A model generated the notes under the pieces. It was not told the origin of the DNA and did not search any database. It worked only from the letters and a program-made list of their open reading frames with translations. From Bifidobacterium breve (GTDB lineage Bacteria > Actinomycetota > Thermoleophilia > Solirubrobacterales > Solirubrobacteraceae), in the NCBI GenBank assembly GCA_945878865.1, contig CAMCUD010000001.1, positions 1 through 64,000 of the forward strand: a stretch of DNA of 64,000 nt, given 5' to 3'. This document shows, piece by piece, positions 50,261 through 59,778 of the stretch (position 1 is its first letter; every line of letters begins with the position of its first letter). The position numbers were made by a program, and so were the translations under genes.

Positions 50261-52732
50261 TCAGCCGCCGCTGAGATCGAGTTCGAGCATCTCGCCCGCC
50301 GCGACCTCGTAGAGGTCCCCGTTGTGCCCGAGGGTGATCGGCGGGTTGTGCGACGGCGGCACCATGACCGTGCAGCGCCCCTCGGCGACCTCGATGCGGA
50401 TGCCCCAGTGCAGCCGGTACTGGATGGTCGTGCGGAGCGCGTCGAGCTCGTCCGGCAGCCGTGGGTTGAGGTAGAGCACGTCACCGCGCGCGTCGAGGCC
50501 GAGGTACCCGCGCTGGACGAGGTCGACGGTGCCGGCCATCGCGCCGAGGTGGATACCCTCGGGCGTCGTGCCGTGCTGCACGTCGTTGATGTCGCTCTCG
50601 AGCGCCTCCTCGAAGAACTCCCATGAGCCCGGCCGGTCCGCGCGCGCGAGCACCCAGCTCTGGGCGATGCGGCTCAGCGTCGAGCCGTGCGACGTGCGTG
50701 CGGCGTAGTAGTCGATCGTGCGGTAGATCGCGTCCCGGTCGAACCCGAGGTAGCCGAGCCGCTGCATGAGCTCGATGAGCTCGTCGCCCGACAGCAGGAA
50801 GAACAGCATGAGCACGTCGGCCTGCTTGGAGACCTTGTACCGGTTGGGCGAGTCGCCCTCCGCGTCGAGGATCCGGTCGAGCCGGTGGATGTCGCCGTAC
50901 TTCTCGCGGTAGCCGTCCCAGTCGAACTCGAGGAGGTCGTCGTAGCCCTCGAACTGGCTGATGACGCCGTCGGCGTGGAACGGGACGATGAGGCGGCGGC
51001 TGAGCGTGTCCCAGTGGGCAAGCTCCTCCGGGCCGACCTCCAGCCGCTCCAGCAACGTGCGCCGCCGCGGCTCGGGGACGCGCTCGATCGCCTCGAGTGC
51101 CCGGCAGAACACCCACGCCGCCATGACGTTCGTGTAGGCGTTGTTGTCGAGCCCGCCCTCGTCGCGGTCGGGGTAGCCGTCGTGGTACTCGTCGGGCCCC
51201 ATCACCCCGCGGATCGCGTAGCGGTCGGACTCGGCGTCGTGCTCGGCCATCGACGCCCAGAACTGCGCGATGTTCAGCAGCAGCTCGGCGCCCTCCAGCG
51301 CGAGGTACTCGTCGTCCTCGGTGGCCTGGAAGTACTGCCACACGTTGTAGGCGACCGCGATGCCGATATGCCGCTGGCGGTGCGAGCGGTCGGGCTTCCA
51401 CCGGCCGTTGGCCGGGTTGAGGTGCAGCACCTGGCTCTCCTCGCGCCCGTCGGAGCCGGACTGCCACGGGAACATCGCGCCCGCGCGGCCTTCTTCCAGC
51501 GCCGCCTGCCGCGCCTCGGGCAGCCGCCGGTAGCGGTAGTGCAGCAGCGCGCGCGTGAGCTCCGGGACCTTGAAGGTCAGCGACGGGAAGACGAAGAGCT
51601 CGTCCCAGAAGATGTGTCCGCGGTAGGCCTCGCCGTGCAGGCCGCGCGCGGGCACGCCGACGTCCAGCCCGGCGGTGTGCTCGCTGACGCACTGCACGAG
51701 GTGGAAGAGGTGCAGCTTGAGGATGAGCGAGGCGCGCTCGCGGCCCGGGCCGAGGCTGAGGTGCAGGCGCTCCCACAGGTGCTCCCACCGCAGCGCGTGC
51801 GAGGCGAGCAGCTTCGTGAACCCGCGCATCCGGTTCAGCGTGCGCTCGGCCGCGGTGATCGGCTCGCTGATCGCCGGGTCGCGCGAGGTGTGGATCGCGA
51901 CGATCTTCTCGACGGTCACCGCGAGCCCCTGGCGCAGCTCGCCGCGGAAGTGGTGGCCGATCAGCCGGTCCGATCGCGCGAGCTCGCGCTCCCACGGCAG
52001 TTCGTCCCCCTCGTGCCCCAGCACCCGCGTGCGCATCGCGGTGGCGACGAGCACCCTCGACTGCGTCGTCGAGCACGCCAGGGTGACGGTGTCCTCGTCG
52101 ACGACGTGGGTCTCGAAGCGCTCGAGGTGCTGTGAGGCCAGCGCGCGGTAGCGCTTGACCCCGTGGTTGGCGACGTTGCCGTCGATCGCGCTGCGGACCT
52201 CCAGCGTGCCCGACCAGTTCTCCGCGGTGAACGTCGACTCCAGCGCGGCGACGTACGGCTTCGCCATGCTGACGAACCGCCGCTGCACCACCTGGGTGCG
52301 GCGCCCCGCCTCGTCGGCGAAGCGCAGGATCCGCACGAGCACGCCGTGACGCAGGTCGAGCTCCAGGCGGTGCTGCAGGACCTCCGCGCGGTCGAGGTCG
52401 AACCAGGCGTCGCCGTTGATCTTGAAGGTCAGCGACAGCCAGTTCGGGCAGTTGACCATGCTCTCGTGCTCGAGCGTGCGCCCCGACATCTCGGTACCGA
52501 GCCGGTTGAACAGCCCCGCGATGTAGGTGCCCGGGTAGTGGACGTCGTCGGCGATCGCCTCGGGCATCGCGCCGCGCGTGGCCATGTAGCCGTTGCCGAG
52601 CGTGCACAGCGCTTCGCGCAGGCCCTCGTTCTCCGGGTCGAACCCCTCGTAGATCAGGGTCCAGCCGTCGGGGCCCGATCCGGCATCGTGGGCGCCGGGG
52701 GGCGCCGCGCCGGACATCTCGGAGACGCTCAT
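50261..52732 (-). CDS. Glycoside hydrolase family 65 disaccharide phosphorylase
   Basis: 823 residues. Begins with the GH65 N-terminal beta-sandwich (TLIYEGFDPENEGLREALCTLGNGYMATRGAMPEA), then an (alpha/alpha)6 barrel with GEAYRGHIFWDELFVFPSL, MFPWQSGSDGREESQVLHLNP and the general acid in VMGPDEYHDGYPDRDEGGLDNNAYTN (Glu near residue 513). The family phosphorolyses maltose, trehalose, kojibiose or nigerose to beta-glucose-1-phosphate plus glucose. Its start overlaps the stop of a beta-phosphoglucomutase gene (ATGA), which consumes that product. Trehalose is the commonest actinobacterial substrate; the actual disaccharide is not proven. Confidence 0.94.
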   Translation of the reverse strand: MSVSEMSGAAPPGAHDAGSGPDGWTLIYEGFDPENEGLREALCTLGNGYMATRGAMPEAIADDVHYPGTYIAGLFNRLGTEMSGRTLEHESMVNCPNWLSLTFKINGDAWFDLDRAEVLQHRLELDLRHGVLVRILRFADEAGRRTQVVQRRFVSMAKPYVAALESTFTAENWSGTLEVRSAIDGNVANHGVKRYRALASQHLERFETHVVDEDTVTLACSTTQSRVLVATAMRTRVLGHEGDELPWERELARSDRLIGHHFRGELRQGLAVTVEKIVAIHTSRDPAISEPITAAERTLNRMRGFTKLLASHALRWEHLWERLHLSLGPGRERASLILKLHLFHLVQCVSEHTAGLDVGVPARGLHGEAYRGHIFWDELFVFPSLTFKVPELTRALLHYRYRRLPEARQAALEEGRAGAMFPWQSGSDGREESQVLHLNPANGRWKPDRSHRQRHIGIAVAYNVWQYFQATEDDEYLALEGAELLLNIAQFWASMAEHDAESDRYAIRGVMGPDEYHDGYPDRDEGGLDNNAYTNVMAAWVFCRALEAIERVPEPRRRTLLERLEVGPEELAHWDTLSRRLIVPFHADGVISQFEGYDDLLEFDWDGYREKYGDIHRLDRILDAEGDSPNRYKVSKQADVLMLFFLLSGDELIELMQRLGYLGFDRDAIYRTIDYYAARTSHGSTLSRIAQSWVLARADRPGSWEFFEEALESDINDVQHGTTPEGIHLGAMAGTVDLVQRGYLGLDARGDVLYLNPRLPDELDALRTTIQYRLHWGIRIEVAEGRCTVMVPPSHNPPITLGHNGDLYEVAAGEMLELDLSGG

Positions 52733-53523
52733 GGGTGGTCCTCCAGCGTGACGTCAGCAAGGTCGGAGACAACGATGTCCGCACCCTCGACGGCGAGCGC
52801 GCCCGGGTCGGCATCGCCGCGCGCGATGCCGATGACAAGGCCGAAGCCGCCGTCGCGGCCCGCGCGCACGCCGGCCAGCGCATCCTCGACGACCGCCGTG
52901 TTCGCGGGCTCGGCGTCGATGCGCCGCGCCGCCTCGAGCAGGATGGCCGGGTCGGGCTTGCCGGGCAGGCCGAGCTCCTCGGCCACGAGCCCGTCGACGA
53001 TCGCGTCGAAGAGGTCCTCAGCGTCGGCGGCGCGCAGCACGGGCCGCGCGTTGCGGCTGGCGGAGAACAGCGCGCGCGGCGTGCCGCGATCGCGCAGGGC
53101 GCGCAGCAGGGCGATCGTCGAGGGGAACGCCTCGACCCCGTGCTCGTCGAGGTGCGCGACGAACGCGGCGTTCTTGCGATTGCCGACCCCGCACACGGTC
53201 TCGGCCTCGGGCGGATCGTCCGGCGTCCCCCGCGGGATGTCGACCCCGCGAGACGCCAGGAACGTCGCGACGCCGTCGTACCGGTCGCGGCCGTCGACGT
53301 ACCGGCGGTAGTCCCCGTCGGCGTCGAAGGGGACGACGGGCCCGCCCTCGCGCTCCGCACGCTCGGCGAGGAACGCGTCGAACACCGTCTTCCACGCGGC
53401 GGCGTGGACCGCCGCCGTGTTGGTGACGACGCCGTCGAGATCGAAGATCACGGCCGTGCAGGCGGTGAGAGGCGGGTGAGTCCGCTCCCGGATGTCGGCC
53501 GCTTGGGAAGCACCACGCGGCAT
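52729..53523 (-). CDS. Beta-phosphoglucomutase family HAD phosphatase/mutase
   Basis: 264 residues. HAD motif I FDLDGVVTNTAAVHAAAW, cap-domain YRRYVDGRDRYDGVATFLASRGV, motif II FSASRN, motif III Lys in GLPGKPDPAILLEAARR and motif IV VEDALAGVRAGRDGGFG. These fit beta-phosphoglucomutase, which converts beta-glucose-1-phosphate to glucose-6-phosphate. It is translationally coupled to the GH65 phosphorylase, an arrangement that can also occur as a single fused protein elsewhere. TATCGT at 53530-53535 ends 6 nt before the ATG. Confidence 0.92.
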   Translation of the reverse strand: MPRGASQAADIRERTHPPLTACTAVIFDLDGVVTNTAAVHAAAWKTVFDAFLAERAEREGGPVVPFDADGDYRRYVDGRDRYDGVATFLASRGVDIPRGTPDDPPEAETVCGVGNRKNAAFVAHLDEHGVEAFPSTIALLRALRDRGTPRALFSASRNARPVLRAADAEDLFDAIVDGLVAEELGLPGKPDPAILLEAARRIDAEPANTAVVEDALAGVRAGRDGGFGLVIGIARGDADPGALAVEGADIVVSDLADVTLEDHP

Positions 53524-53529
53524 GCCTCA

Positions 53530-53535
53530 ACGATA
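53530..53535 (-). promoter_or_regulatory. -10 box TATCGT, leaderless start of phosphorylase operon
   Basis: Minus strand, 6 nt before the beta-phosphoglucomutase ATG. Confidence 0.5.
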
Positions 53536-53663
53536 CGCCGGGCGGGGCCGCCAGAGGTGAACATCGAGGGAATTCCCTACCGCCGGTCGAGTCGCCTCTC
53601 GCCATGTGGTCGGAGCTACGGCACAGGTCGGCGGAACAGCCACGATCCCGGTGCCGTACCCAG

Positions 53664-53669
53664 TACGGT
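53664..53669 (+). promoter_or_regulatory. -10 box TACGGT, leaderless start
   Basis: Ends 8 nt before the ATG at 53678. Confidence 0.45.
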
Positions 53670-53677
53670 TGCGCGCC

Positions 53678-55789
53678 ATGTCGGATCGGAGTCGTCGCCG
53701 GGTCGCTCGCGCGCTGATCGCGGTCGGCGCCCTCTGCCTGCTGCTCACGCTGCCGCTCGCCTACCTCGATCGGAACGTCTTCTCCCCCGAGGGTTTCGCC
53801 GACAACGCCGCGGACGCGGTGCAGAACGACGCGGTCCGCGCCGCGCTCGCCGAGCAGGCCACGCGGGAGATCGTCCTGCTCGACCCCCGTGCGGTGTCCG
53901 CCTCCCCGGTGCTGACCTCGGGGCTCGAGGCGTTCCTGGCGTCAAGCGCGGGGCGGAACATCATCCGAACCGCGGCGATCCAGACGCACAACGCGTTCTT
54001 CAGCCGCGACCGCGGGTCGATCGTCGTCGACGTCGCGAACCTCAGCATCATCGCCGGGGAGCTCCTCCGCACCCGTAATCCGCGGCTCGCCAACACCATC
54101 GAGCGCAACCAGCACATCATCGTGCCGATCGCCGACCGGTCGGCCGCGACGAAGCTGGCGTCCGCCGCGGAGCGCGTCCGCGAGCTCGCGATCGTGCTGC
54201 CGATCATCGCGCTGCTCTGCTTCGCCGGCGCCCAGTGGCTGACGCCCGGGCGCCGCCGCGCCGCGGGCGAGATCGGCATCGCCGTGTTCCTCGTCGGCGT
54301 CACGGGGCTCCTGCTCGGCATCGTCGGGCGGGGGCTGATCCTCACGAGCTTCGACGGCGACGCGCGGGACATCGCCGCCGGCGTGCTCGGCGCGTTCACG
54401 GGGTCGTTCACCTGGTGGTGCCTGGCCGTAGCGCTGACGGGCGCGATCGTCGCAGCCTCCGCGGCGAGCCTCAACGAGGGCCTTGACCCGGCGGACGTCC
54501 CGCGGATGGTGTGGCAGCGGATCCGGACCCCGCGCCGGACGACGCTCGGCGAGATCGCAGGCGCCGTCGCCCTCATCGCGCTGGGCGCGCTGGTCATCGC
54601 CGACCCCGTTGGTGCGGTGCGCCTGGCCGCGACGACGGTCGGCGCGTACTTCGTGTTCGCCGGCGTGGTCGCGCTGCTGCGGCTCGTCATCGGGGCGCCC
54701 ACCGCCGAGGAGGAGCAGGAGCTCGACCGCCGCGCGGCATGGCGGATCGCCGCGCCGTGGGCGGTCGGCGCGGGTGTGGTCGTCCTCGGCACCGTCGCGC
54801 TCTTCGCCATCGCGCTCACCGGCCGGGAGGACACGACGCCGCAGCCCGTCGCGTCCCGTGGCTGCAACGGGGCCAAAGCGCTGTGCGATCGCACCTTTGA
54901 CCGCGTGACGTTCCCCACGTCGCACAACGCGATGAGCACCGCACAGGACGGCTTCATCAACGCCAACCACGGCTTGGGCTTCACCCGGCAGCTCGATCGC
55001 GGGATCCGCGGGCTCCTGGTCGACGCCTACCTCGGCCAGCGCAACCGCAACGGCGTCGTGCGCACGGACCTCGCGCCCAAGGCGGTCGTGGCGGCCGAGG
55101 CGAAGCTCGGCGCCGACGGGCTCGCAGCCGTCCAGCGACTGGCGGGCAGCGTCGCGTTCGGCCCCATCGAAGGGCGCAAGCAGCTCTACTTCTGCCACAT
55201 CGTCTGCGAGCTCGGCGCCGTCGAGGGGCAGAAGTTCCTGACGGAGCTCCGCGACTGGCTGGATCGCAATCCCAACGAGGTCCTGTCGATCATGGTCGAG
55301 GACGCCGCGCCGGCCGCCGACATCATGCGCGGGTTCGAGGACGCCGGCCTCGCGGCGTACGCGAGCGACTTCCAGTGGTCGCCGGGGAAGACGTTCCCGA
55401 CCCTCGGCGAGATGGTGCGCTCGGGCAAGCGCCTCTGGGTCGCCGGTGAGGAGCGTGGGATCCCGGGGACGTGGTATCACCGCGGCTACGACGTCACGCA
55501 GGAGACGCCGTTCTCGTTCACGTCGCCCAAGCAGCTGGAGACCGCGGCGAGCTGCCGCGACAACCGCGGCGAGCCCGACGCGCCGCTGTTCCTCATCAAC
55601 AGCTGGGTGGAGACCTACCCGCCCAACCCGAAGAACGCGGACATCGTCAACCGCAAGGCGTTCCTCGTCGATCGGGCCCGCAGATGTCAGAAGATCCGGG
55701 GGTTGTGGCCTCAGTTGCTCGCCGTCGATTTCGTCGAGCGCGGGGACGTCGTGGGCGCTGCTGCACAACTCAACGGGCAGACCCCCTAG
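53678..55789 (+). CDS. Polytopic membrane protein fused to a PI-PLC X-like domain
   Basis: 703 residues from the ATG at 53678. TM1 at about 12-30, an extracytoplasmic domain to 165 ([27 protein letters not shown], the start of an unknown actinobacterial family), then six more helices to about 400. The C-terminal 300 residues form a PLC-like TIM barrel: [11 protein letters not shown] with His416, [16 protein letters not shown], and [40 protein letters not shown]. The barrel would face outside and cleave phosphodiesters of inositol lipids or related headgroups. The second catalytic His corresponds to FCHIVC. Substrate is not predictable. Confidence 0.85.
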   Translation: MSDRSRRRVARALIAVGALCLLLTLPLAYLDRNVFSPEGFADNAADAVQNDAVRAALAEQATREIVLLDPRAVSASPVLTSGLEAFLASSAGRNIIRTAAIQTHNAFFSRDRGSIVVDVANLSIIAGELLRTRNPRLANTIERNQHIIVPIADRSAATKLASAAERVRELAIVLPIIALLCFAGAQWLTPGRRRAAGEIGIAVFLVGVTGLLLGIVGRGLILTSFDGDARDIAAGVLGAFTGSFTWWCLAVALTGAIVAASAASLNEGLDPADVPRMVWQRIRTPRRTTLGEIAGAVALIALGALVIADPVGAVRLAATTVGAYFVFAGVVALLRLVIGAPTAEEEQELDRRAAWRIAAPWAVGAGVVVLGTVALFAIALTGREDTTPQPVASRGCNGAKALCDRTFDRVTFPTSHNAMSTAQDGFINANHGLGFTRQLDRGIRGLLVDAYLGQRNRNGVVRTDLAPKAVVAAEAKLGADGLAAVQRLAGSVAFGPIEGRKQLYFCHIVCELGAVEGQKFLTELRDWLDRNPNEVLSIMVEDAAPAADIMRGFEDAGLAAYASDFQWSPGKTFPTLGEMVRSGKRLWVAGEERGIPGTWYHRGYDVTQETPFSFTSPKQLETAASCRDNRGEPDAPLFLINSWVETYPPNPKNADIVNRKAFLVDRARRCQKIRGLWPQLLAVDFVERGDVVGAAAQLNGQTP

Positions 55790-55804
55790 GCTCTATGGGG
55801 TACG

Positions 55805-55824
55805 GATCCGCAAGATCGCGGATC
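55805..55824 (+). terminator. Short hairpin after the PLC-like gene
   Basis: GATCCGC-AAGATC-GCGGATC, 7-bp perfect arms, 15 nt after the stop. It could end the PLC-like transcript or form part of the cold-shock gene leader. Confidence 0.4.
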
Positions 55825-55908
55825 ACCAGCAGTGCCAGCGTTCCGCAGTCGTTGCATTCAGCACCCTCCGCGTCACGTTCTGCACAACACTCCCGGAGGG
55901 AGCACATC

Positions 55909-56112
55909 ATGGCCACAGGAACCGTCAAGTGGTTCAGCGACGAAAAGGGCTTCGGCTTCATCACGCCGGACGACCAGAGCAAGGACCTCTTCGTCCACCA
56001 CACCGGCATCGCCGGCAGCGGGTTCAAGACCCTCGCTGAGGGCGCGCGCGTCTCCTACGACGCGGGCAACGGCCCGAAGGGCCCGAACGCGGAGAACGTG
56101 CAGGTCATCTAG
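55909..56112 (+). CDS. Cold-shock protein (CspA family)
   Basis: 67 residues, the full length of the family. [20 protein letters not shown] carries RNP1 (KGFGFI) and DLFVHHTGI carries RNP2 (a VHH variant of VHF/VHY). GGAGGG lies 9 nt before the ATG, and the 119-nt gap upstream gives room for a structured leader typical of Csp mRNAs. It acts as a single-stranded nucleic-acid chaperone. The stop overlaps the convergent hydrolase stop at CTAG. Confidence 0.97.
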   Translation: MATGTVKWFSDEKGFGFITPDDQSKDLFVHHTGIAGSGFKTLAEGARVSYDAGNGPKGPNAENVQVI

Positions 56113-57278
56113 ACCGGCGCGAGCCCGCGCTCGCCCAACCACGCCGTGCAAGCCGCTGCTGCCTCCTGCAGCAGCGGCTTCTGGTCCGGGCCGATGTAGT
56201 AGTGGTTGGCCCCGCGGATCGTGATCCGCGACTTGTCCTCGGATCCCAGCGCGTCGAACAGCGCGTTGGCGTAGCCGGGGGTGCAGATGTTGTCGGCGCT
56301 GTTGGCGACGACGAATGCCGGGACCTTCACGTCGGCGGCCGCCCGCGGCCCGTCGGCGTTCGCGTCGTCGATGCTCCACTGCGACAGCCAGCTGCGCAGG
56401 GTGGAGAACCGCGCCAGCCCGATCGGACTCATGTTCACGACCTGCGGGTCGCCGAGGAACGACGTGCCGAGCGCGCGGTCGTTCGGGTCCACGCCGCCGT
56501 CGAAGACGCGCGGGTCGGCCATCGTGCCGTGGACGACGAAGGCGAACTCGTCGTGCGGTCGCCCGGCGGCGCGCAGATCCTCCAGGCGCTGCTTGACGTC
56601 GGCGGTGATCCGCCGATTGCGCTCGGCCTGCGCCGCGCGGAACCGCCGCAGAAACTCGTCGCTGTAGGGCGGCGCGTTGACCGGGTGGTAGAGGTCGAGC
56701 TCGGCGTCGCGGCGCGACGGGTCGGCCTCGTCGAGGACGGATGGATCGAGGCAGTCGGTGAGCACCTGGTGGCGGCTCGGATGCGCCGCGAGCAGGAGCA
56801 TCGCGTCGGCGGGAGGCAGGTCCTCGCTCGTGAGATCGGGCATGCCGCCGGCGGGCGGTGACGTGACGCTCGGCGCGCAGGCCTGCTGCTGGTAGAAGAG
56901 CGAGAGCGAGCCGCCGCCGCTCCACCCCGCGAGGACGACCTTCTCGTAGCCGAGCTTCTCGCGGGCGTGCCTGACCGCCGCGGCCATGTCGAGCACGACC
57001 TTCTCCATGATCAGCGCGGCGTCACCCCCGCGGTAGCGCGAGTTCGCGTAGATGACGTGGTTGCCCTCGCGCGCGAGCTGCGTGACCATCGGCAGGTACG
57101 CGCCGCCGCCCACCGGGTGCATGAAGAGCAGCACCGTGTCGGACGGGACGTCCTCCGGCACGATCCGGTAGGCCTCGAGGAAGACGAACCCCTCGACGCC
57201 GCCGTACGTGTCCTTGAACTCGGCCTGCTCGGCGTAGCCGATCCCGTAGGCCTCGCGGCGGACGCGATGACCGGTCAC
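56109..57278 (-). CDS. Alpha/beta hydrolase
   Basis: 389 residues from the GTG at 57278, overlapping the dioxygenase stop (GTGA). [38 protein letters not shown] is the oxyanion region, [21 protein letters not shown] the nucleophile elbow (GWSGGG), [22 protein letters not shown] the acid and [16 protein letters not shown] the His. Large helical cap between nucleophile and acid. Coupling to a two-domain dioxygenase recalls the paired dioxygenase/hydrolase genes for quinone or catechol degradation (MhqO/MhqD in Bacillus), so ring-fission product hydrolysis is a reasonable inference. Confidence 0.85.
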   Translation of the reverse strand: MTGHRVRREAYGIGYAEQAEFKDTYGGVEGFVFLEAYRIVPEDVPSDTVLLFMHPVGGGAYLPMVTQLAREGNHVIYANSRYRGGDAALIMEKVVLDMAAAVRHAREKLGYEKVVLAGWSGGGSLSLFYQQQACAPSVTSPPAGGMPDLTSEDLPPADAMLLLAAHPSRHQVLTDCLDPSVLDEADPSRRDAELDLYHPVNAPPYSDEFLRRFRAAQAERNRRITADVKQRLEDLRAAGRPHDEFAFVVHGTMADPRVFDGGVDPNDRALGTSFLGDPQVVNMSPIGLARFSTLRSWLSQWSIDDANADGPRAAADVKVPAFVVANSADNICTPGYANALFDALGSEDKSRITIRGANHYYIGPDQKPLLQEAAAACTAWLGERGLAPV

Positions 57279-58225
57279 GCGCCGGCGTGCACTCTCGTCC
57301 GGGCGCGCAGCTCGGACGTCGTCGGCACCGGCGTCAGCGAGTACTCGTAGAGCTTGCGCCGCTCCTCCAGCCACGGCGGCAGCTGGAGGTCGTCGCCCAT
57401 CTGCGCCCACGACGGCTCGTCGACGATGAACCCGGGGCCGCCCATCTCGGCGATCTCGAACAGCACGCCACCAGGCTCGGTGAAGTACGTCGAGCGGAAG
57501 AAGTGGCGGTCGACGGTACCCGTCGCGTCGGGGCAGAGCGGCCCGACGCGGTCGCTCCATGCGTCGATGTCCTCCGGCTTGCACGACCACGCGACGTGCT
57601 GGACGACGCCGGCGCCGAACGAGCGCTTCTCCGGCGGCGCGGGATCGAGCGCGTACCAGGCGCCGCGCACGTCGCCGCGCACGTCGAACCGTCCCGCGCC
57701 AGTCGGCGCGAACCCGAGGGTCTCGGTGACGAACCGCTCGGTGGCCTCGTCGTCGCGCGAGTACGCCCGCACCCCGTCGAAGCCCTGCAGCGCGAACTCG
57801 GCGGGCACGTCAGGCGCCTCGCCGATCAGCGGTGTGTCAGGGACGTCGACGACGGCGAGCTGGTGCTCGAGCCCCTCGTGATCGGCGAAGTCCAGGCGAC
57901 CGTCCTCGCGCGACGTCGTCACGTTCTCGTCGGCGAGGCGGCGCTCCCAGAAGTCCAGGGCGGCCTCGGAGCCCACGCGCCAGACGATGGTGTGGACGTT
58001 GCCCGCCCCGGCCCGGCCGTTCGGCCGCCCGCGGTACTCGAAGAACGAGATGTTGTTGCCGTAGGACGCCTTCTCGTCGCCGTAGAAGAGGTGGTACGTG
58101 GTCTGGTCGGTCTGGTTGATCGTCTTCTTGACGATCCTCAGACCGAGCACGCGCACGTAGAAGTCGGCGTTGCTGGGCGCGTCGGCGGTGACGCACGTCA
58201 CGTGATGGATGCCCTCGAGCTGCAT
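57275..58225 (-). CDS. Ring-cleaving dioxygenase (two VOC domains, MhqO/PcpA type)
   Basis: 316 residues from the ATG at 58225 behind GGGGAGGATC. Two glyoxalase-fold modules: LEGIHHVTCVTADAPSNADFYVRVLGLRIVKKTINQTDQTTYHLFYGD and GFDGVRAYSRDDEATERFVTETLGF, with metal ligands expected from HHVT, GVVQHVAW and the Glu in PGGVLFEIAEMGGPGF. The C-terminal LPPWLEERR tail is a signature of this subfamily. It opens hydroquinone or catechol-like rings using Fe(II) or Mn(II). A perfect palindrome overlaps its promoter. Confidence 0.92.
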   Translation of the reverse strand: MQLEGIHHVTCVTADAPSNADFYVRVLGLRIVKKTINQTDQTTYHLFYGDEKASYGNNISFFEYRGRPNGRAGAGNVHTIVWRVGSEAALDFWERRLADENVTTSREDGRLDFADHEGLEHQLAVVDVPDTPLIGEAPDVPAEFALQGFDGVRAYSRDDEATERFVTETLGFAPTGAGRFDVRGDVRGAWYALDPAPPEKRSFGAGVVQHVAWSCKPEDIDAWSDRVGPLCPDATGTVDRHFFRSTYFTEPGGVLFEIAEMGGPGFIVDEPSWAQMGDDLQLPPWLEERRKLYEYSLTPVPTTSELRARTRVHAGA

Positions 58226-58257
58226 CGGATCCTCCCCAGGACCGTGGACGGGATCGA

Positions 58258-58275
58258 CCATACCTTGCGGTATGG
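58258..58275. promoter_or_regulatory. Operator palindrome upstream of the dioxygenase
   Basis: CCATACC-TTGC-GGTATGG, perfect 7-bp arms. On the minus strand the right arm supplies TATGGT (58257-58262), a plausible -10 box about 30 nt before the ATG, so a bound repressor would cover the promoter. No regulator gene is adjacent. Confidence 0.6.
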
Positions 58276-58295
58276 CAGGGTGCCAGTGCGAACCG

Positions 58296-58757
58296 TCAGG
58301 CCGGCTTGGCCGACATCGCCCAGATGGCGACGACGTACACGACCACCAGCAGCGCGGCCATGATCCCGACGGCCTTCGCGCCGCCCCGGCCGCCCCCGTC
58401 CGGGATGCGCCGCAGGCCGACGACGGACACGATCACCGAGGCGAGCACGAGCAGCGCGCCGAGGTCGGCGGCCATGTAGCCGATGCCCAGCCACGTGGAG
58501 TCCTCGACCTCCTTGGGGAGGTTCTCCTGGGCCTCCACCCACTGCGCGCCGCCGCGCATGACGATGTACGCCGGCAGCACGCCGAGGATCGTCGCCTTGA
58601 ACGTCAGGCGGTCGATCATCCCGGTGCCCCCGGTGGCGCGGGCGGCGAGCACCCGCGTGTAGGCGACCGCAAGCAGCGACCCGACGAGCAGCATCGCGCC
58701 GAGGATGTGGACGAACAGGGCGATGTTCACGTCGCCTGCGCGGATCGCGGCGAGCAT
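58296..58757 (-). CDS. Four-TM membrane protein, DUF2269/CopD-like (second of tandem pair)
   Basis: 153 residues; its ATG shares its A with the preceding stop. ALFVHILGAMLLVGSLLAVAYTRVLAA is a first helix with a His in the membrane; further helices at about 55-75, 85-105 and 120-145. The His-x2-Gly/Ala arrangement recurs in the partner (LLFFHVLSAFLVAGALTAL). Function unknown; histidine-lined helices of this type can bind heme or copper. Confidence 0.78.
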   Translation of the reverse strand: MLAAIRAGDVNIALFVHILGAMLLVGSLLAVAYTRVLAARATGGTGMIDRLTFKATILGVLPAYIVMRGGAQWVEAQENLPKEVEDSTWLGIGYMAADLGALLVLASVIVSVVGLRRIPDGGGRGGAKAVGIMAALLVVVYVVAIWAMSAKPA

Positions 58758-59167
58758 CAGGCGCCCGGCTTCCAGACCATGAGGACGAGGATCACGAGCA
58801 CGAGCATCGTGTTGACGAGCTGGAACGTGATGGCCTGGCTGCGCTCGCCCTTGGCGAACAGGCGCCCCGAGCGATCGCCGCTCCAGCCGGCGACCGCCCA
58901 CAGCACCACCGCGGCGATGACCCAGCCGTCGAAGATGCCGTACGCGTCGTCCTCGAGCGCCAGCCAGACGCCGAAGACGATCGCGCCCGCCATGCCGGCG
59001 CCGACGACCGGGCCAAAGGTGTTGCCGAAGCGCTGCGCGTCGTCGTCGGCGAGCAGCGGACCGGCGGGACGGGTCGCGTAGACGAGCCACCACAGCGCGG
59101 TGAGGGCGCCGGCGACGAGAAACGCGCTGAGCACGTGGAAGAACAGCAGCCAGTCGTGCAGTTCCAC
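58757..59167 (-). CDS. Four-TM membrane protein, DUF2269/CopD-like (first of tandem pair)
   Basis: 136 residues from the GTG at 59167, 6 nt after a TAGGCT box. MELHDWLLFFHVLSAFLVAGALTALWWLVYATRP is helix 1 with His4 and His11; helices follow at about 50-70, 80-95 and 112-132. It resembles small CopD/DUF2269 membrane proteins that form four-helix bundles. The overlapping partner at 58296 has the same design, suggesting gene duplication and a heterodimer. Confidence 0.78.
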   Translation of the reverse strand: MELHDWLLFFHVLSAFLVAGALTALWWLVYATRPAGPLLADDDAQRFGNTFGPVVGAGMAGAIVFGVWLALEDDAYGIFDGWVIAAVVLWAVAGWSGDRSGRLFAKGERSQAITFQLVNTMLVLVILVLMVWKPGA

Positions 59168-59173
59168 CGGGCG

Positions 59174-59179
59174 AGCCTA
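59174..59179 (-). promoter_or_regulatory. -10 box TAGGCT, leaderless start
   Basis: Minus strand, 6 nt before the GTG of the first four-TM gene. Confidence 0.5.
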
Positions 59180-59207
59180 TCCGTCCCGGCAGGCGCCGTG
59201 GGACAGA

Positions 59208-59681
59208 TCAGGCCGGCGGCGGCATTTCGAACTTGTACTTCGCCGCGACGCCGATCATCGCCGCGACATCCGCCTCGCCGAGCGGCGGCCCCTGCACCCC
59301 GCGCTCGCCGGGCGTGCCGATCTCCGCGAACATGCCCTCCATTCCTGGCGGGGAGTAGATGAACAGCATCCGTGCCGGCGCCGCACCGGTGTTGCGGAAG
59401 TGGTGGCGCACGTTCTTCGGCACGAACACGGTGGTCCCCGCCGTCGCCTCGTAGACGTCGTCTCCGACGTGGAACTCCATCGTCCCGTCGAGCAGGAAGA
59501 ACGTCTCGTCGGCGTCGGTGTGCCAATGGGGCGGCGGGCCGGTGTCCGGCGGAACGAGCGCCTCGAGCAGCGTGAACGCGCCGCCGGTCTGCGCCCCCGT
59601 GAGGAGCGTCGTGTACGTGTCGCCGACGAGCCAGACGGTGTCCCCACCGCCGGCCGGGACATGGACTGGTCCCACAGTCAT
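59208..59681 (-). CDS. Cupin-domain protein
   Basis: 157 residues from the ATG at 59681 with GAGGGGGA just upstream. Cupin motif 1 GPPPHWHTDADETFFLLDGTMEFHVGD (metal-binding HxH and E) and motif 2 FVPKNVRHHFRNTGAAPARMLFIY. One small double-stranded beta-helix domain; quercetinase-like or regulatory cupins look like this. Substrate unknown. It is 97 nt downstream of tRNA-Ser(CGA) on the same strand; a TAGGGT box at 59711-59716 may give its own promoter. Confidence 0.88.
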   Translation of the reverse strand: MTVGPVHVPAGGGDTVWLVGDTYTTLLTGAQTGGAFTLLEALVPPDTGPPPHWHTDADETFFLLDGTMEFHVGDDVYEATAGTTVFVPKNVRHHFRNTGAAPARMLFIYSPPGMEGMFAEIGTPGERGVQGPPLGEADVAAMIGVAAKYKFEMPPPA

Positions 59682-59778
59682 GGTTCCCCCTCGTGGTGGA
59701 CGAGGGCGGGACCCTACCGGTCGCTCCCGCAACGGCCCGGCGTTCGGCGTGGGCCGGAGGCGGGCTCTGCCCGTGAGA

